64,000 nucleotides of DNA from Laetiporus sulphureus 93-53 (GCF_001632365.1 NW_024468578.1:2972-66971); one strand, 5' to 3'. Positions 25,642 through 37,098 are shown, numbered from the stretch's first letter. Made by a program: numbers and translations. The notes: a model not told the origin generated them from the letters alone.

Positions 25642-27059
25642 ATGTCCCCCACCGCTTTAGATCCTCGCCCACAAAGCTCTCAACAAGTGCTGCCAGAAGA
25701 ATATGTCCAAGAGGCGTTCCACTCGTTCCTCAAGTCTTCGCTCACTCAGGCGAAGATCGAGGGCCTCCTGCCAACAGACGTGCTCTCGAGTGCAGAAGGA
25801 GATCTCATGATCACAGGTATACCGCACGGGTTAACACCTGCAACGTGCTACTGACCTTCTCCTTAGGTCCCGCGCTCTGTCTGTACTTTGCCGCATTACG
25901 ATCAACGACAGAACCGCCTTCCGTTCCCCTTCCACGGCGATCCAAGAGCTCGTCCAACCCCGCGTTCGACCTCTCATACGACAACTGTCCACCGACATTC
26001 CGCCCCTTCTGGCTCGTCTGGTCCCAATCAGTTCCCGAGATCCAAGCCTTGGTCCCGGAGCACCAGCACGACCTCGCACGAATCATCTGCGGCCTTCCTC
26101 CGATTGCCACGCCCATCAACCGACGCGTAAACGGTATCGCGGCCGATCTGCGCGCGGTGGCGATTGAGATTAGCATGCGGCGGACGTTCCAGGACCGGTA
26201 CGCGAATGACCTGCAGGCTGCGTTGGATGCAGGGTCCCCAGGCGGGCGGAGAAAGCTCAAGGCGAGCTTCGTCCCTCCTCCAGATTACAACACCGCACAG
26301 TCCACTCCCTCCATATCTCGTACATCGTCGGCCATGAGCTCTACCAGCACGATCTTCCCATCCCCCATCTCGCCCCACTCACCCACCATCCTTGGGCCCG
26401 ACGCGCCTATAATCGAGTTCATCCGGGAGACGCTCTACGCAGCGTTAGCCGATGTCATCGAGCGCACGCCCTCCATCCGGCGTGCCCTCCGCACGGACCC
26501 GACGCGCGCCTACTTCGCCGCGGTCGCCTTCGCCATCCTCGACGTCGCCACGGGCACAGTCACCCATCCTCACAAGACAGTCGAAGACATTCTGTCCCCG
26601 GGGGATGCCGATCGCGAGGAGGCGACTATCCACGGGGTGCTGGGGAAGACGATCACGTTGTCGGAGTGTCCGCGCGAGCTGCGGCCGTTCATGGCGGAGC
26701 TGTGCGCGATCGGGAAAGCAGCGCGGGAAATGGAGGAGGAAGACTCGCTCGCGACGGTTCGCGCGCTCGAGCGCGGGCAAGATCCTCCATCGCCACGGCT
26801 AGATCGGGTGCATGACGTTCTCGAAGGCGGCGTCGGACACGCTTACGATGATGCCTGCTCGCAACGGTCGAGGAGAACAGATACCTCACGGTCGGACAGG
26901 CATGTCCCAGACTCCCGTCGTCGCACGACGTCTACTGAGAACCGCGCCGTGGCGTTTGCGAATCGGATCAACGCGCTCGCGCTGGGGATGACGAAGCTGC
27001 GCGCGTTCAGGGAGCGGCAGGATATGGTCTTCAAGGTCCTTTCAGGTATCGGTGGATGA
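25642..27059 (+). CDS. Conserved-looking hypothetical protein
   Basis: Not recognised. Exons 25642-25816 and 25867-27059, with a 50-nt intron, give 455 aa. The protein is soluble and mostly helical: an N-terminal part (about 1-140) rich in Trp and Phe (FRPFWLVWSQ), a Ser/Pro-rich spacer (about 185-235: SSAMSSTST, FPSPISPHSP), then a second helical part (about 240-345) with IIEFIRETLYAALADVIE, and a basic C-terminus. No signal peptide or membrane segment. GC-rich third positions and a clean splice support coding. An in-frame ATG at 25578 also exists, but the spliced start at 25642 gives the better N-terminus. Confidence 0.7.
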
Positions 27060-27361
27060 CTTTCCTTAGCGCTTGCCCGTTGACTGACTTTTCGCTGTCA
27101 TGTATCAATGTAGGCTTCTAATTTGTAGTTGTACTCATAACAGTATCTCAGAAGGTCCAGATACCCATTGTATGCCATTCCATAGCGAACAACTCTGTGC
27201 CGTACTGTATCACACCCTCCTCTCATCAAATAGTACTCTATGTAGCACCCGAATCAAAGCTTAATGCATATGGCGAGGAACACATCGTGTGCGCGTGACA
27301 GTTCCTGCCCTCAAGGAGCGTAGTATGATAGTGGAGCGCGTATGTGGTGTATAAACCAGAT
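27060..27361. other. Convergent 3' region
   Basis: 302 bp between two convergent genes. No feature is visible beyond the shared 3' ends. Confidence 0.5.
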
Positions 27362-30117
27362 CTATAGGCGAGACCGGGCGGGTGCGATCATGGCCTTCGC
27401 ACGCTCTCTCAATAAACGTCGCAGAATCTTTCCACTCGGATTCTTCGGTATAGCATCAATGAACACGATACCTCCCGTCAGCCACTTGTACTCCGACTTT
27501 GCTTCAGCGACGTGCTGCGAAAGCTTCAACAAGCAATGCGCTCTCCTGACTAGGTATTGCTCACCTTGAAGATACTCGAACGGATCTCCGCTGCAACCGC
27601 TCCGTCAGCCTGTGCCTTCGGCGCAATGTGCGGCTGGAGAACGACGAACGCAAGCGGTAGCTCGCCCGAGTACTCGTCTGGGAGCCCGATGACGCCCGCG
27701 TCCGCTACATGTGGGTGGTCGAGAAGGTGGCCCTCCAGCTCGGCCGGGGCTACTTGGTAGCCTTTCACTTTGATGAGTTCCTACACTCATTTTCGGTGAA
27801 GATCTCTTACTGTATATGAAATGGATGAAGGCAAACCTTGATACGGTCGGTAATGAAGAGATCGCCATTCTCTTGCATGATGACCTCATCCCCAGATTTG
27901 AACCATCTACGTGGTTTCGTCAGTGATCAAGCAACGCAAGTCAGACCTACGCAGATCGCACCCATCGACAAAGCATTCCCTCGTCCTGCATCACAAGTAT
28001 CAGCTAGCGCGTGTGAACGTCCGGTGAAATTGTCTTACGCTTGCTCATTCCGATGATATCCAAGAGTGATCTGTCCGCCCTTTAACCAAAGCTCTCCAGG
28101 TTCGCCCACGCCCGCGAGGGTGCCGTCGGGTCTGACGACCTTCGCTATCGTCCCCGAGATGAGTTGCCCTGCGCTTCCCGGCGTACCGACTTTGCTAGAG
28201 ACGGGCCACTGCAGTACGAATCGATCAGATCACTACACGAAGGACAAGAATCACAGTTTAAACACTGACTAGGCTGACTGCAGCGCACGTTTCCGTGAGT
28301 CCTATCATAGTCATGATCACTCGGATCGCGATCGAGGAAAAGATCTGTTAGCATACCATATCCTTGACCCATGTGAATACCGGGCATCAACTTGAGCATC
28401 TGTGCGGTAAGTTCGCCGCTGAGCGGTGCCGCAGCCACCATGACGACCCGGACGCTCGACAGATCGTATTTCTTCGTCGCCGGATGCTACAAGGTATCGT
28501 CATCCCATGTGAAATAACCCAAACGGGCAGGCTTTACCTTGCAAAAGAGCACAACTTGAGGCGGTACAATGCTGACACGAATCAACACAGAATGCAAGAT
28601 GGGCAGAACCTGAAAGAGCTCACAAAAGATGGGTGACCTTATATCGCTGAATGGCCTGCAACAAGCCCTCGTAGTTGAATTTCTGAACCACCACGACCGA
28701 TAACTACAAGTCATGCATTGCAGCATCAGACATGAGCAAGACAGGATGATCCGCAACATACTCCTACGTAAAGAGCGAAATGCCACTCCGGCGGACGTCA
28801 GACGGCGTACATGATTCGTCTGCGAGACGACTCACCACTGCGACCAGACCGTATATGTCTGCAGATCGGGAAGATCAACATCTGTCCAAAGGAGACACGT
28901 CTCACGTACGATATATTGGTAATACTATGAGAAAGCTCATAAGACATCAGCATGAATGTGCCTCAACGGAACTATACGTACCTGCCACAGATCGATCTCC
29001 TGGACGATATCTACGGTCCTCCCAAGGTGCATAATCTTCATTGACGCGGTTTGTCGTCGCTGTCTGGAGAATATTCGAAATAATATTATAGTGCGAGACA
29101 GCGACAGCCTGCCACGAGCGAATGCACATCAACTCGCGAAGAAGCACAGCAATGTTTAAATCAAAATCCGCACCTTCGGATTTCCCGTGGTTCCAGAAGA
29201 GAAGCAAAGCGCAGCAATCTTCGTCTTGCCCTCACCAGGCGCAAGTGTGAACTCGGGCACTGAAGGTAGCAGGTGTCCTTCGTCGATAAGTGCGCTCACG
29301 GACTTACAAGACACCGGCGAGTGGGATTTATGTGCATCTAGGACGATGACGCGATCTTGCGCGAGACCATATTGGAATGCAGCCTCAAGGACGGTCGATA
29401 TGTTCTCTCCGTGTGCAATTATAAGGGCAGGCTCTGCGAGCTTGAGCTGGTATACTGACACGCATCAGACAGATATAATTGAACATTTAAACTTGAAACA
29501 TAAGCATACCAAGCTCAGATGTGGTGAGTGACGGGCCCATCATCCTGATAGACATATGTCAACAGTTGGATGTTGACACTGTGCAAAGACGTACGCGACG
29601 GCAGCCCCGAGCCTATGAGTAGCCCAGACGCTGATTGGATAATCTGAAGGACCATCAGAAGCGTTATTGGGGTCATGTACGAGCCCATTCACCTATCTGA
29701 TTCGGACTGCAGATCGCGACTGTCAGGCGGGTCAATGGTGAGCGAACAGCAGCTGTATGACAGACGAACCGACATCATCCTTCCCTACAGTTCGCAGCAT
29801 TGGTCACATCACTGCATCAGAATAGTACCAGGAGTGATACGCACCTATTCCCCACCCATGCCGCATCGCCCTTGCGAACGCATCCGTCCTGGCTCGCACC
29901 TAAGGCGAATTTCAGTAAAATCACACAAACGTCAAACTCCTCATACCTCTTCCTCGAACACCATCCTCCCATTCTCCTCATCCACGAACCACGGAATGTC
30001 GCGCGGACGCACCGGCCTTGTCGGGTGTCCTCCACGATAGTCGAGCATGACCTGTGGCAGCGTCAGATCATCCGGCGGCGGGACGAGTGGCGGCGCATTC
30101 GAGTGGAAGATCGTCAT
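27362..30117 (-). CDS. Adenylate-forming acyl-CoA ligase, 4-coumarate-CoA-ligase-like, peroxisomal
   Basis: Activates a carboxylic acid (aryl or fatty acid) to its CoA thioester through an acyl-AMP. About 580 aa in some 15 exons. Core motifs in order: [10 protein letters not shown] (ATP binding), [34 protein letters not shown] and [11 protein letters not shown] with the catalytic Lys. The C-terminus is ARSRL; SRL is an accepted PTS1 variant, so a peroxisomal site is inferred. The start is the first ATG of the exon encoding DIPWF (30117-30115). Very small exons are required: about 14 nt for GKDDV and 15 nt for LPIYH. A stretch of about 10 residues between GLVAV and LSVVVV (near 28,700-28,810) could not be placed, so one exon is unresolved or damaged. 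Confidence 0.85.
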
Positions 30118-31561
30118 GGGCGGCAGCGAGTCCGATGACAGCAAGAACGATGGGAGGGCGACGAGTCGCGGCAGATGCGTGCGATGCACGATGCCCACGT
30201 CGTGATATATCAGCTGCAGAAGCGCCTACATGCTTCATGGGGAAAGCGCTGAATTCTCTTCCGAAGTGTTCGGGTAGAAGGATGATCGGGTGATGGTTGG
30301 CTGATGTCTCTCCTGAGATCTGGGGAAGATAGGCACTCCTCTCACGGAAAATGGGGCGTGGGTATCCAGACGCGTGTTCGCTCAATCTGCACTCTGTTCG
30401 GATATTCGAACCTAGCACGCACCGACGATACGGGCAGTTATGTGTAGATGTGCAAACATCGAACAGCGCCTGTGTCAGAGAAATGCGCCGAAGTCTGTCT
30501 TCCGGCAACCAAGAAGGGCTTGCCGGATGCTGGTCAGCAAATTGGAAATGGAGGTACTGTCGCTGCGACATGTTCGGCAATGGAAGGCCACGGAGAGGAT
30601 ACCATCCGCGGGTATAAAACCTTGAGTGATCATCTTAATTCATGTGCACCGTGCAAGATGTTGTGACGTCTGGGCCAAGGGTATGCGGCTGAAAGATACT
30701 CGGTGATGCAAGGCGAAGACGGCACCATTCGTGAGCAGCACATTTGACTACTACCTCACCGTCGCGCATATGCAGCATTGATGATGTGGCAAAGTGGGTG
30801 CCATTATGCAAAGCATCGTGATTCAATTTAGCTCCACGCGCGATATACCTATCACTGAGAACCGCATACGCGCCATGGCAAACTCACCATGTCGACAGCC
30901 CGTCTCAATGTTCCATGCAATTCCTGGCACGTAGCGCAATACCGCAAAGGGACGACGAAACACATAAAGAGCAGACCCTATAGCCAGAAACTAGAACCAA
31001 ATCGCCTTTGGCATCCAGAGGCCTCTCGGAGTCTCATCACAGCCAGCAAAAGTCAGAGCAGAGGCTATCCCAGAAAGCATCATCTTCTCTCTCAGGCTAT
31101 GACATCCAAGCCCGTCATGTCACGAGGCCGCAAAGCATATCAAAGGGCCAGCATAGGTCGACATCGCAAGTATCCACTTTGCACCATCGAAGTGAACGTT
31201 GGGAGTGAAGGTGCGCCGCCTTTCGCCCGTACGCGTCGACGTCCCGGAGTAGTTCATAAGACCAACAGCTGGCAAAGGCAACAATCCACATAAGAACGAT
31301 CTGCAAGTACACAGTAGAGAAGAGTCAGGGGAGCTGCTCAAGTGGGCGTGCATATCGGCTGGTCCTAGTAGACATGATCATGGTCGGAGAGCAAGGCGCG
31401 TCGAGAAGGGATGTGATCGACATGCGGGTTTCATGATCGCGGAGTCTGGGATGACCTTATAACAAGCAAATGATCATGCTGCCTATGTAAAACGCTTTGA
31501 TGGAAAGCGAAGAAAAAAAATCAAGATGAAAAGAAGTGATTCATTGACGGGAGGAAAACGC
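30118..31561. other. Intergenic, possible membrane-protein remnant
   Basis: On the - strand near 30,870-31,370 several frames have membrane-like stretches (IVLMWIVAFASCW, FLAIGSALYVFRR) preceded by an ATG at about 31,373, but stops and frame changes interrupt them and no consistent splice model was found. It may be a multi-intron membrane gene or a decayed one. Nothing else seen. Confidence 0.3.
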
Positions 31562-31671
31562 TGACAAGAGCGGGATTCGAACCCGCGCCTGGATACCCAG
31601 ATGAGAAGACCCACAATAGCAGGCAAGCTTTCGCTTGAGTCACACGCCTTGGACCGCTCGGCCATCTTGCC
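31562..31671 (-). tRNA. tRNA-Leu(CAA) with intron
   Basis: On the - strand the 5' end GGCAAGATGGCCGAGCGG gives the acceptor strand and D arm. The 3' end has the T arm GCGGGTTCGAATCCCGC and acceptor strand TCTTGTC plus A. Acceptor pairing is 7/7 with one G-U. The anticodon loop reads CTCAAG, anticodon CAA. A long variable arm (CTGG-loop-CCAG) marks a class II tRNA. An intron of about 27 nt follows position 37, and its GCTTG can pair with CAAGC around the anticodon, as expected for an intron-containing pre-tRNA-Leu. The exact 3' splice point is uncertain because the best anticodon stem has one T-T mismatch. Confidence 0.85.
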
Positions 31672-31781
31672 ATAACCTAAACATCATTTCAATATATGAT
31701 AATCACCGTAACAAAATGCCTCCGCAACATATCGTCAGTACATATATACACATATACACTTTCTTGAATCTCCCCGCCGAC

Positions 31782-33573
31782 TTACAGCCTCTCTGGACTC
31801 CGATACCACACATCCATCCTCACAAAATTGTTATACACCTCTCCCGATGCAAGCAGCGTGTCATTCGCGCTCGGACCCTGCGTCCCAGGGAACAGCCACG
31901 CTGCCAGTGGTTCATGAAACTCGAGGAACGCCGCAGCTAGCCCGTAATGACCCCATCAGTAATCATGATACGCGAATGGAACGAAGAGAGGAAGATGAGG
32001 GAAGGAAGGAGGACGTACAGCACGGCTCATACCCGTCGCCCACCGCGCCCGATCCGCCGTGGATCTTCTTCCGCGCCTGCTTCGCCGGGTCCGCAAAGTT
32101 GTTCGAGTAAAACTGCACGCCCGACTCTACGTACGACACGTTCGATCAGTATTAGGCGTTGACGTGAGGCGGAGGGAGAGGGTAGTGCGTACGGTTAGTG
32201 TCGAATGTTACGCGCAGCCCGCTCTTCGCGCCTGCGAGCTCGACAACGGGCTCACGCGCCTCGGTATCGAGCACTCCCTTGAGAAGGTCCGTCTCTGCTG
32301 TGAGATCGGACGCTGCGAGGCGCGTGGGCGGAATGGGCACAGAGCGATCGGAGAAGAGGTAGAACTCGTCTGCAGGACGCGAATCCAGCCCGAACAAATG
32401 ATCAAAGCAAGTGGCGCATCGAGCGACGAATGATGTCAAAAAGAGGAATAGATTGAAAGGCACAGTCAGTATAGAACGGTATAGGGCGGCGAGACAAATT
32501 CCACACCGTATCCATTCGGCGGGAATCGTTCGCCGATCGTGCCCGTCTCCTTCTCAGCGTGCGCATGATGTGTACCCTGAACCGGCAGGAGCGAGCCAGC
32601 AGAGTTGGCATCAGATGCAAGCAGGATGGTATTGTCCGCCTATATGATGGATGATGAAGTAGCAGAGGCGATGCAAAGACGCCAGATCGCACCTTGATCT
32701 TGAGCTTATGGTCCTTGATGCTCTGCCCTTCCTGCAACGATGCATCGAGATTGAACCCCCAGTGCTAGGAAGCGCGCATCAATCTCGATAAAAGAGGACG
32801 TCGGCGCATTGCGCTCACCTGCGTCATATTCAGTGGCGTAACCTTGCCCTCATCCAGCAGCTTTGCCCTATACACAATCAGCACACTACCAAGATTCCAT
32901 TCCTTCCCTTCGTTCACCGGCGGTCCCTTTGGCTGAACGAGCCCCACGAGCACCTCAACGAGCAACCGCCCGGGATATCCCTCCTCACCATCCTCCGAGA
33001 TCCGCCTGAACACACACGCAGCAGGGATCTCCGCCATCGCGGTCGCGAGCTCTGCCTGCGTAAACAGCTCTGCCTGTGAAGGGTCCATGAGAGGCTCCCA
33101 CGGGAGCGAGTCGAAGCCGACGGGTCCGCCGTGGAGGGAGACACTGGGGGACTCGTTCGCGATCGCAGTGAGGCTGGCGGAGAGGCCGTTGCGCGCGAGG
33201 GCGTGAGTACCGACGGGGACGCGGTTCGCATAGCGGCCGATAATGGTGTTGGTGTATTTTTGGGTGATATGGCCGGCAGGTGACTCGGGACCGATGAGGA
33301 TGTCGTGTGTCTAGGGGCGCGATTAACGTCCCTGGAGACGATTAGAGAAGATCGAGAGAGAACTGGCCAACCTTTCCGTCTGCCTGCACGAAGAGGCGGT
33401 GCAGAGTGAGTCCGTAGGGCAGGATCTGTGCAGGAGAGCGGGGAACGTCGTCAGAACGACCACACTTTGCGCATTATTGCTGAGTGGCTCACCTCGAGCG
33501 CTAGACTGGGTGTCAGCGACGGGAGGGTGAGGAGTATGGGCTGCAAGGACGGATCGCTCTCTGTCGTGGCCAT
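31782..33573 (-). CDS. Aldose 1-epimerase (galactose mutarotase)
   Basis: Interconverts alpha and beta anomers of aldoses, feeding the Leloir pathway. Exons 33573-33493, 33425-33372, 33310-32819, 32764-32693, 32639-32507, 32369-32193, 32126-32019 and 31936-31782 give 423 aa. Family landmarks: GRYANRV (substrate-binding Asn/Arg near 74-75), SLHGG with His105, QHWGFNL with His210 as the probable general acid, GYDEFYLF, and FLEFHEP with Glu378 as the probable base. The fifth intron (137 nt) has no AG for about 100 nt, so its acceptor is unambiguous. No signal peptide; cytosolic. Confidence 0.92.
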
Positions 33574-34164
33574 CGTGTGTCACTGCGAATGGATGGGAGA
33601 GAAGGGAGGGAAGGAGACGAGGAGGGCGAAGGAGGCGAGTCAAGCAGGCCATTGTGGCGTATCTTATCGTCATATGCCTCCGCTGCGGCGCTCCGAGATC
33701 GCTCCGAAGATCCATCGATCATCGATCACTGGCCACGCCCTCGTTTCTGCGTCCACTTCATGTCTTTTTTTCTGCTTCAGTGTTGCTTTACTGCTCGCGC
33801 CGAATGATTGAACTGGCCAGTAGTAGCAAATGCTTCAAATTAAAGTTAGATCTCGATTGTCCTTAAACATTGGCTTTAGTATCAACCCTACGAAACGAGC
33901 GTCTACAACAAATTCATAACTCGCTACATACGGACTTTTTCTCGCAATGACCAAAAACCTCTGCAGAGGACATGATAAAGCAATACCTTGATGTGATGGA
34001 AACCTGTCGTCATGACGTTCATGTCCAAATCGGAATATGTTTACAATGCAGCGCGCAGTGCTGGATCGACGGCTGGAGATGTGACTGGGTTGATCCACTT
34101 TTTTCGCCTGTGTACGTTGAGCGGCAGCAGTGGAACTTGAAGGAGCACTGACATGACCACCGGC
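33574..34164. other. Intergenic
   Basis: Contains the epimerase promoter region. No other gene or RNA recognised. Confidence 0.4.
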
Positions 34165-34290
34165 TCGCGGAAGGGACAATTCAATGAAATGATCGTCTGA
34201 AGGGTTTGCGTGCGAGCGTCTCGTCCACAGCCCTACCTCTCCTCTGGACAATCGTTCCAAATGCGTCTTCTCCATCTGGCGTCTGCGCTG
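34165..34290 (-). pseudogene. 3'-end fragment of the FAD oxidoreductase gene
   Basis: The - strand translation here ends GTIVQRRGRAVDETLAR then RRSFH and a stop. The intact FAD enzyme at 39,082-41,436 ends QNIVQKRGGTVNETLARFG then GLIFH and a stop. The DNA downstream of both stops also matches (GAAGGGACAATTCAATG at about 34,170 and 39,072). Only this tail is present, so it is a truncated duplicate. It lies at the outer edge of the left arm of the inverted duplication. Confidence 0.7.
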
Positions 34291-34524
34291 TTCTTTTCCG
34301 TCTCCCAAGTACTGTCGTCCTCTTCTCCCCTCTTCCATTGTTGTTTTCGTCCTCCCTCTCCCTCCGCCGTTGCTCTCGTCTCTGCCTCTCAACCCAGCTC
34401 AGCTCGCTCTTCTGCGCACCTATGCACATGGCTGATGCATCTCGCCATCGTCAATGCATCCTAGCCGCTCGATGATAGGCTCTATAGATCGCTCAAATCG
34501 CACTCTATGACCCGAATGTGTTGT

Positions 34525-34740
34525 TCAATTCGTCGCTGAACAATCATACGACACCTTCTCCTCTGGCTCATCCAGACAATCATACGTAAACGTCGACTTA
34601 CTGTTATCCAGTTTCATTTCGGAACTCCTTTCCAGCCCAATCTGCGTCTCCTCCTTGCATTCGAACGTCGGAAGATTCATGTGGTTGAGATATTCGGTGA
34701 GATCATGCTGGAACGGCGCGCTTGTCTGCACTGCAATCAA
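34525..34740 (-). other. Short ORF partly shared by both arms
   Basis: A 71-codon frame with FECKEE and TYDCLDEPEE. The matching DNA on the + strand of the right arm (about 52,620-52,750) preserves NHM, TFECKE and YDCLD in changing frames. This could be the end of a small gene next to the caspase gene, or simply conserved non-coding duplicate DNA. No function can be assigned. Confidence 0.25.
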
Positions 34741-35006
34741 AGACCTGTGTCGGTATCAAGTAGCCTCTCGTCTTCATTGGGTGCTTCTATCTACTCATCT
34801 CCTCATGCCTGCAATAACGGACCTGCATCAGCTTATGCTCGTGTCTCTGTGCGACACCACTGCGGATTACGCACCAGTCGGCATAACTAACGAGTTGGTG
34901 GGCCTCGTCCTTAGTCGATCGTAGGTCATGGAGGATGTGTTTATATCCCGAGTCTCACTCCGCCCCCTAATCTGACTCGAAGTTGTCGCTTCTTCTTCTC
35001 TCCTTC

Positions 35007-35215
35007 ATGGCTGCTGCTTTATCTGGTGCACAACGCACTATTCTGTGGTATCCTCCCGCGTACGATATCCGCGTGGAGACGGTGCCGATTCATCAGTAAG
35101 CGCATCATTGGAAGATGTTTGAACCGTGGCCTGCTTGCGCTTCAACGCCGTAGGTGGTCATGATCTGTAGGATCGTTGACCCGGATGATGCGATCGTGAA
35201 GATCAAGGTGGAAAG
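35007..35215 (+). pseudogene. Truncated 5' end of a zinc-type alcohol dehydrogenase
   Basis: An ATG after a TTTATAT box (about 34,940) starts MAAALSGAQRTILWYPPAYD, then IRVETVP. A 75-nt intron (35096-35170) leads in phase to IVDPDDAIVKIKVE. This is the characteristic N-terminus of GroES-fold zinc alcohol dehydrogenases. The expected next segment (GLCGSDLH region) and everything after it are absent; sequence beyond 35,215 is caspase-locus DNA. It is therefore a broken gene fragment with its promoter. Confidence 0.75.
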
Positions 35216-35393
35216 GTAGGATTACGATGGTTCGCAGGGTCCCTAAAGCACTACCACACTCTAGCTAGCGGGCCTATGTGGAAGTGATCTTCATATCTAT
35301 ACAAGATACGAGGATATAGATGCACAGCAAGTGCCGGGCAACGTCATGGAGACTCACGAAGTGACCGAGCGGCGTCCGCTTTAGGATGCTGGA

Positions 35394-37098
35394 ATGCCTT
35401 CGCGTGGTGCGCGTGCTAATAGAGCGCGATTTTATCCCATTGGAGCTTGGAGGTGGGTCTGCAAGTCCTTGTTTTCCTTGCTGGCGTTTGTATTGCTGGC
35501 ATACGGACACTCATTCGATCATGATGAGTGGCTGGCTGAACTTCTCGAGCGAGGAGGAACACCGCCATCAGGCGTATACGTAGACCAAACGGAGGAATCA
35601 GCGCCGGGTGGCAGTGACAGTCACGAGCCCAATACGCTCGGGCTGCTGGATGCTTTCCTCGATAGTCCTGTGGGCCATAATCCAAGGAACACCTTCTCTT
35701 GCAATTCTCGATATCCTGCAGTAGCATCGCAGCCAGCACTGCAAACTCCTGTTATTGACTGGTCATTAATTTACCCAGATACCCTTTCCTCCCTCGCACA
35801 AGAACACCGCCTCTCGCATTCACCGGCTTTCACGCACGTTCACAGCTCGGTTGGACTCCATGCTCATGGCGACACCCGATGCGCAAGATGATATATTCGA
35901 TGCCGTCGAGAACGCGGTCCGGATCCCATATGGCCTGGAGGACAGCGTAGATTCGACAGATCTGCGGCGAATCTGTGAGTAGCGTGCTAGAATGACCAAG
36001 GATCGAAGGCGATCAAGATGTTGGAGTCGCTGTGTCGTGTGTATGCGTGGCGAAAGATGCAAAACGATATCACTCCCCCGATGTACACTGCCTTGCCGGT
36101 CTTCACGCAACCGAAGGCACCGAAGACCCCGGATACCAGCGTTGACCGCGAAACAGAGTCGGTACGGGTGAGCACTCTTCGTATGTATCAACAGAAATTT
36201 CCTCTGAAACCTCAATTTCAGGATGACACAAACACTCTTGAGCGACAACGCGCGGCATTCGTTGTGGTTGTCGGCATCAACTCGTACGGCGAGGGCTCCG
36301 AGCTGAACGAAGCGAATAAGGACGCGCTTTCAGTTCATGACTTCCTTCTGCACGATCTCCAAATTCCCGTGGCCCACATCAAGCTATTTCTTGACCACGA
36401 CGCTACGCGCCGGTGTATTATGGATGCACTACACACACACTTCCTTAATAACCCTGACGTCCGCCCTGGCGACGCAATCATATTCTACTTCGCAGGCCAT
36501 GGGTGCAATCGCGACGTCTCCGGCAGGCATGCTGTTGAATGCAGATCGGCTCGTTATCAGTTGGTATAATGCATTCATCATACCAGTGGATAACGAGCCA
36601 ATCTGAGAGCACGAGCTGCAGGCCTTTCTCAAGGATCTGTCCCGCGCGAAGGGCAACATCACCATCGTTTGTGACTGCTGCTTTACTGCGGGTGCACGCG
36701 GGACGGCTGGCCCACCCCCGCCCACCCTGGATCGTCAGGATCGTATTCGGGATCACAGAGAGCACGACGGGTGGACTCGTTCATTGTCGCTGCGATATAA
36801 GGCCTGCCCAGATCGGGTTGTGCGCGCTGTTTAGCAGGCGACGATGATTGGAAGCGATGTGCTCCTCACTGCGTGCCGCGACTACGAACGTGCGTTAGAG
36901 AGCGCAGAGGGCAGTGCGTTTACTGTCGCGCTGTTGAAGCTCCTCCGGTCCGTCCCGCGAGATACGATCACGTATAAGCAGCTTATGGATAGTTTTCCGA
37001 GTTTGGGGCTGAGACAACATCCTGACGTTGTGGGCGAGCATGAGAATGATCCTATTTTTTGGATTGGGTGGCAGGAGTCGTCCTCTGCTGCTCGGTGA
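35394..37098 (+). pseudogene. Caspase/metacaspase-like pseudogene (left-arm copy)
   Basis: Relative of the intact gene at 50,052-52,037. It keeps a hydrophobic N-terminal segment (LFSLLAFVLLAYGHSF), one copy of the N-terminal module (DAQDDIFDAVENAVRI), the caspase core (VVVVGINSYGEG, IIFYFAGHG with the catalytic His) and the C-terminus (RDTITYKQLMDSFPSLG). It is broken by TAG at 35980-35982 where the intact copy has CAG, by a one-base deletion near 36,002, by a palindromic insertion at 36,543-36,604 that abolishes the frame after the His loop, and by a shifted frame and stop near 36,834. The catalytic-Cys region reads DCCF in a separate frame. Not translatable as one protein. Confidence 0.8.

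Noticed and set aside
25578..25866. Unspliced start for the 455-aa protein gene
   Set aside because: The frame from ATG 25578 reads through the intron and gives a low-complexity N-terminus; splicing 25816 to 25867 gives a clean start at 25642.
28778..28905. CoA ligase judged a pseudogene because the LPxYH motif seemed missing
   Set aside because: A 15-nt exon with proper AG and GT borders restores the motif in frame, so the gene is kept as probably functional.
30870..31373. Possible multi-pass membrane gene on the - strand
   Set aside because: Hydrophobic stretches occur in several frames, but stops interrupt and no phase-consistent exon chain was found; described only as a remnant.
32370..32506. 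Frameshift in aldose epimerase
   Set aside because: The apparent break is explained by a 137-nt intron whose only AG restores GYDEFYLF in phase.
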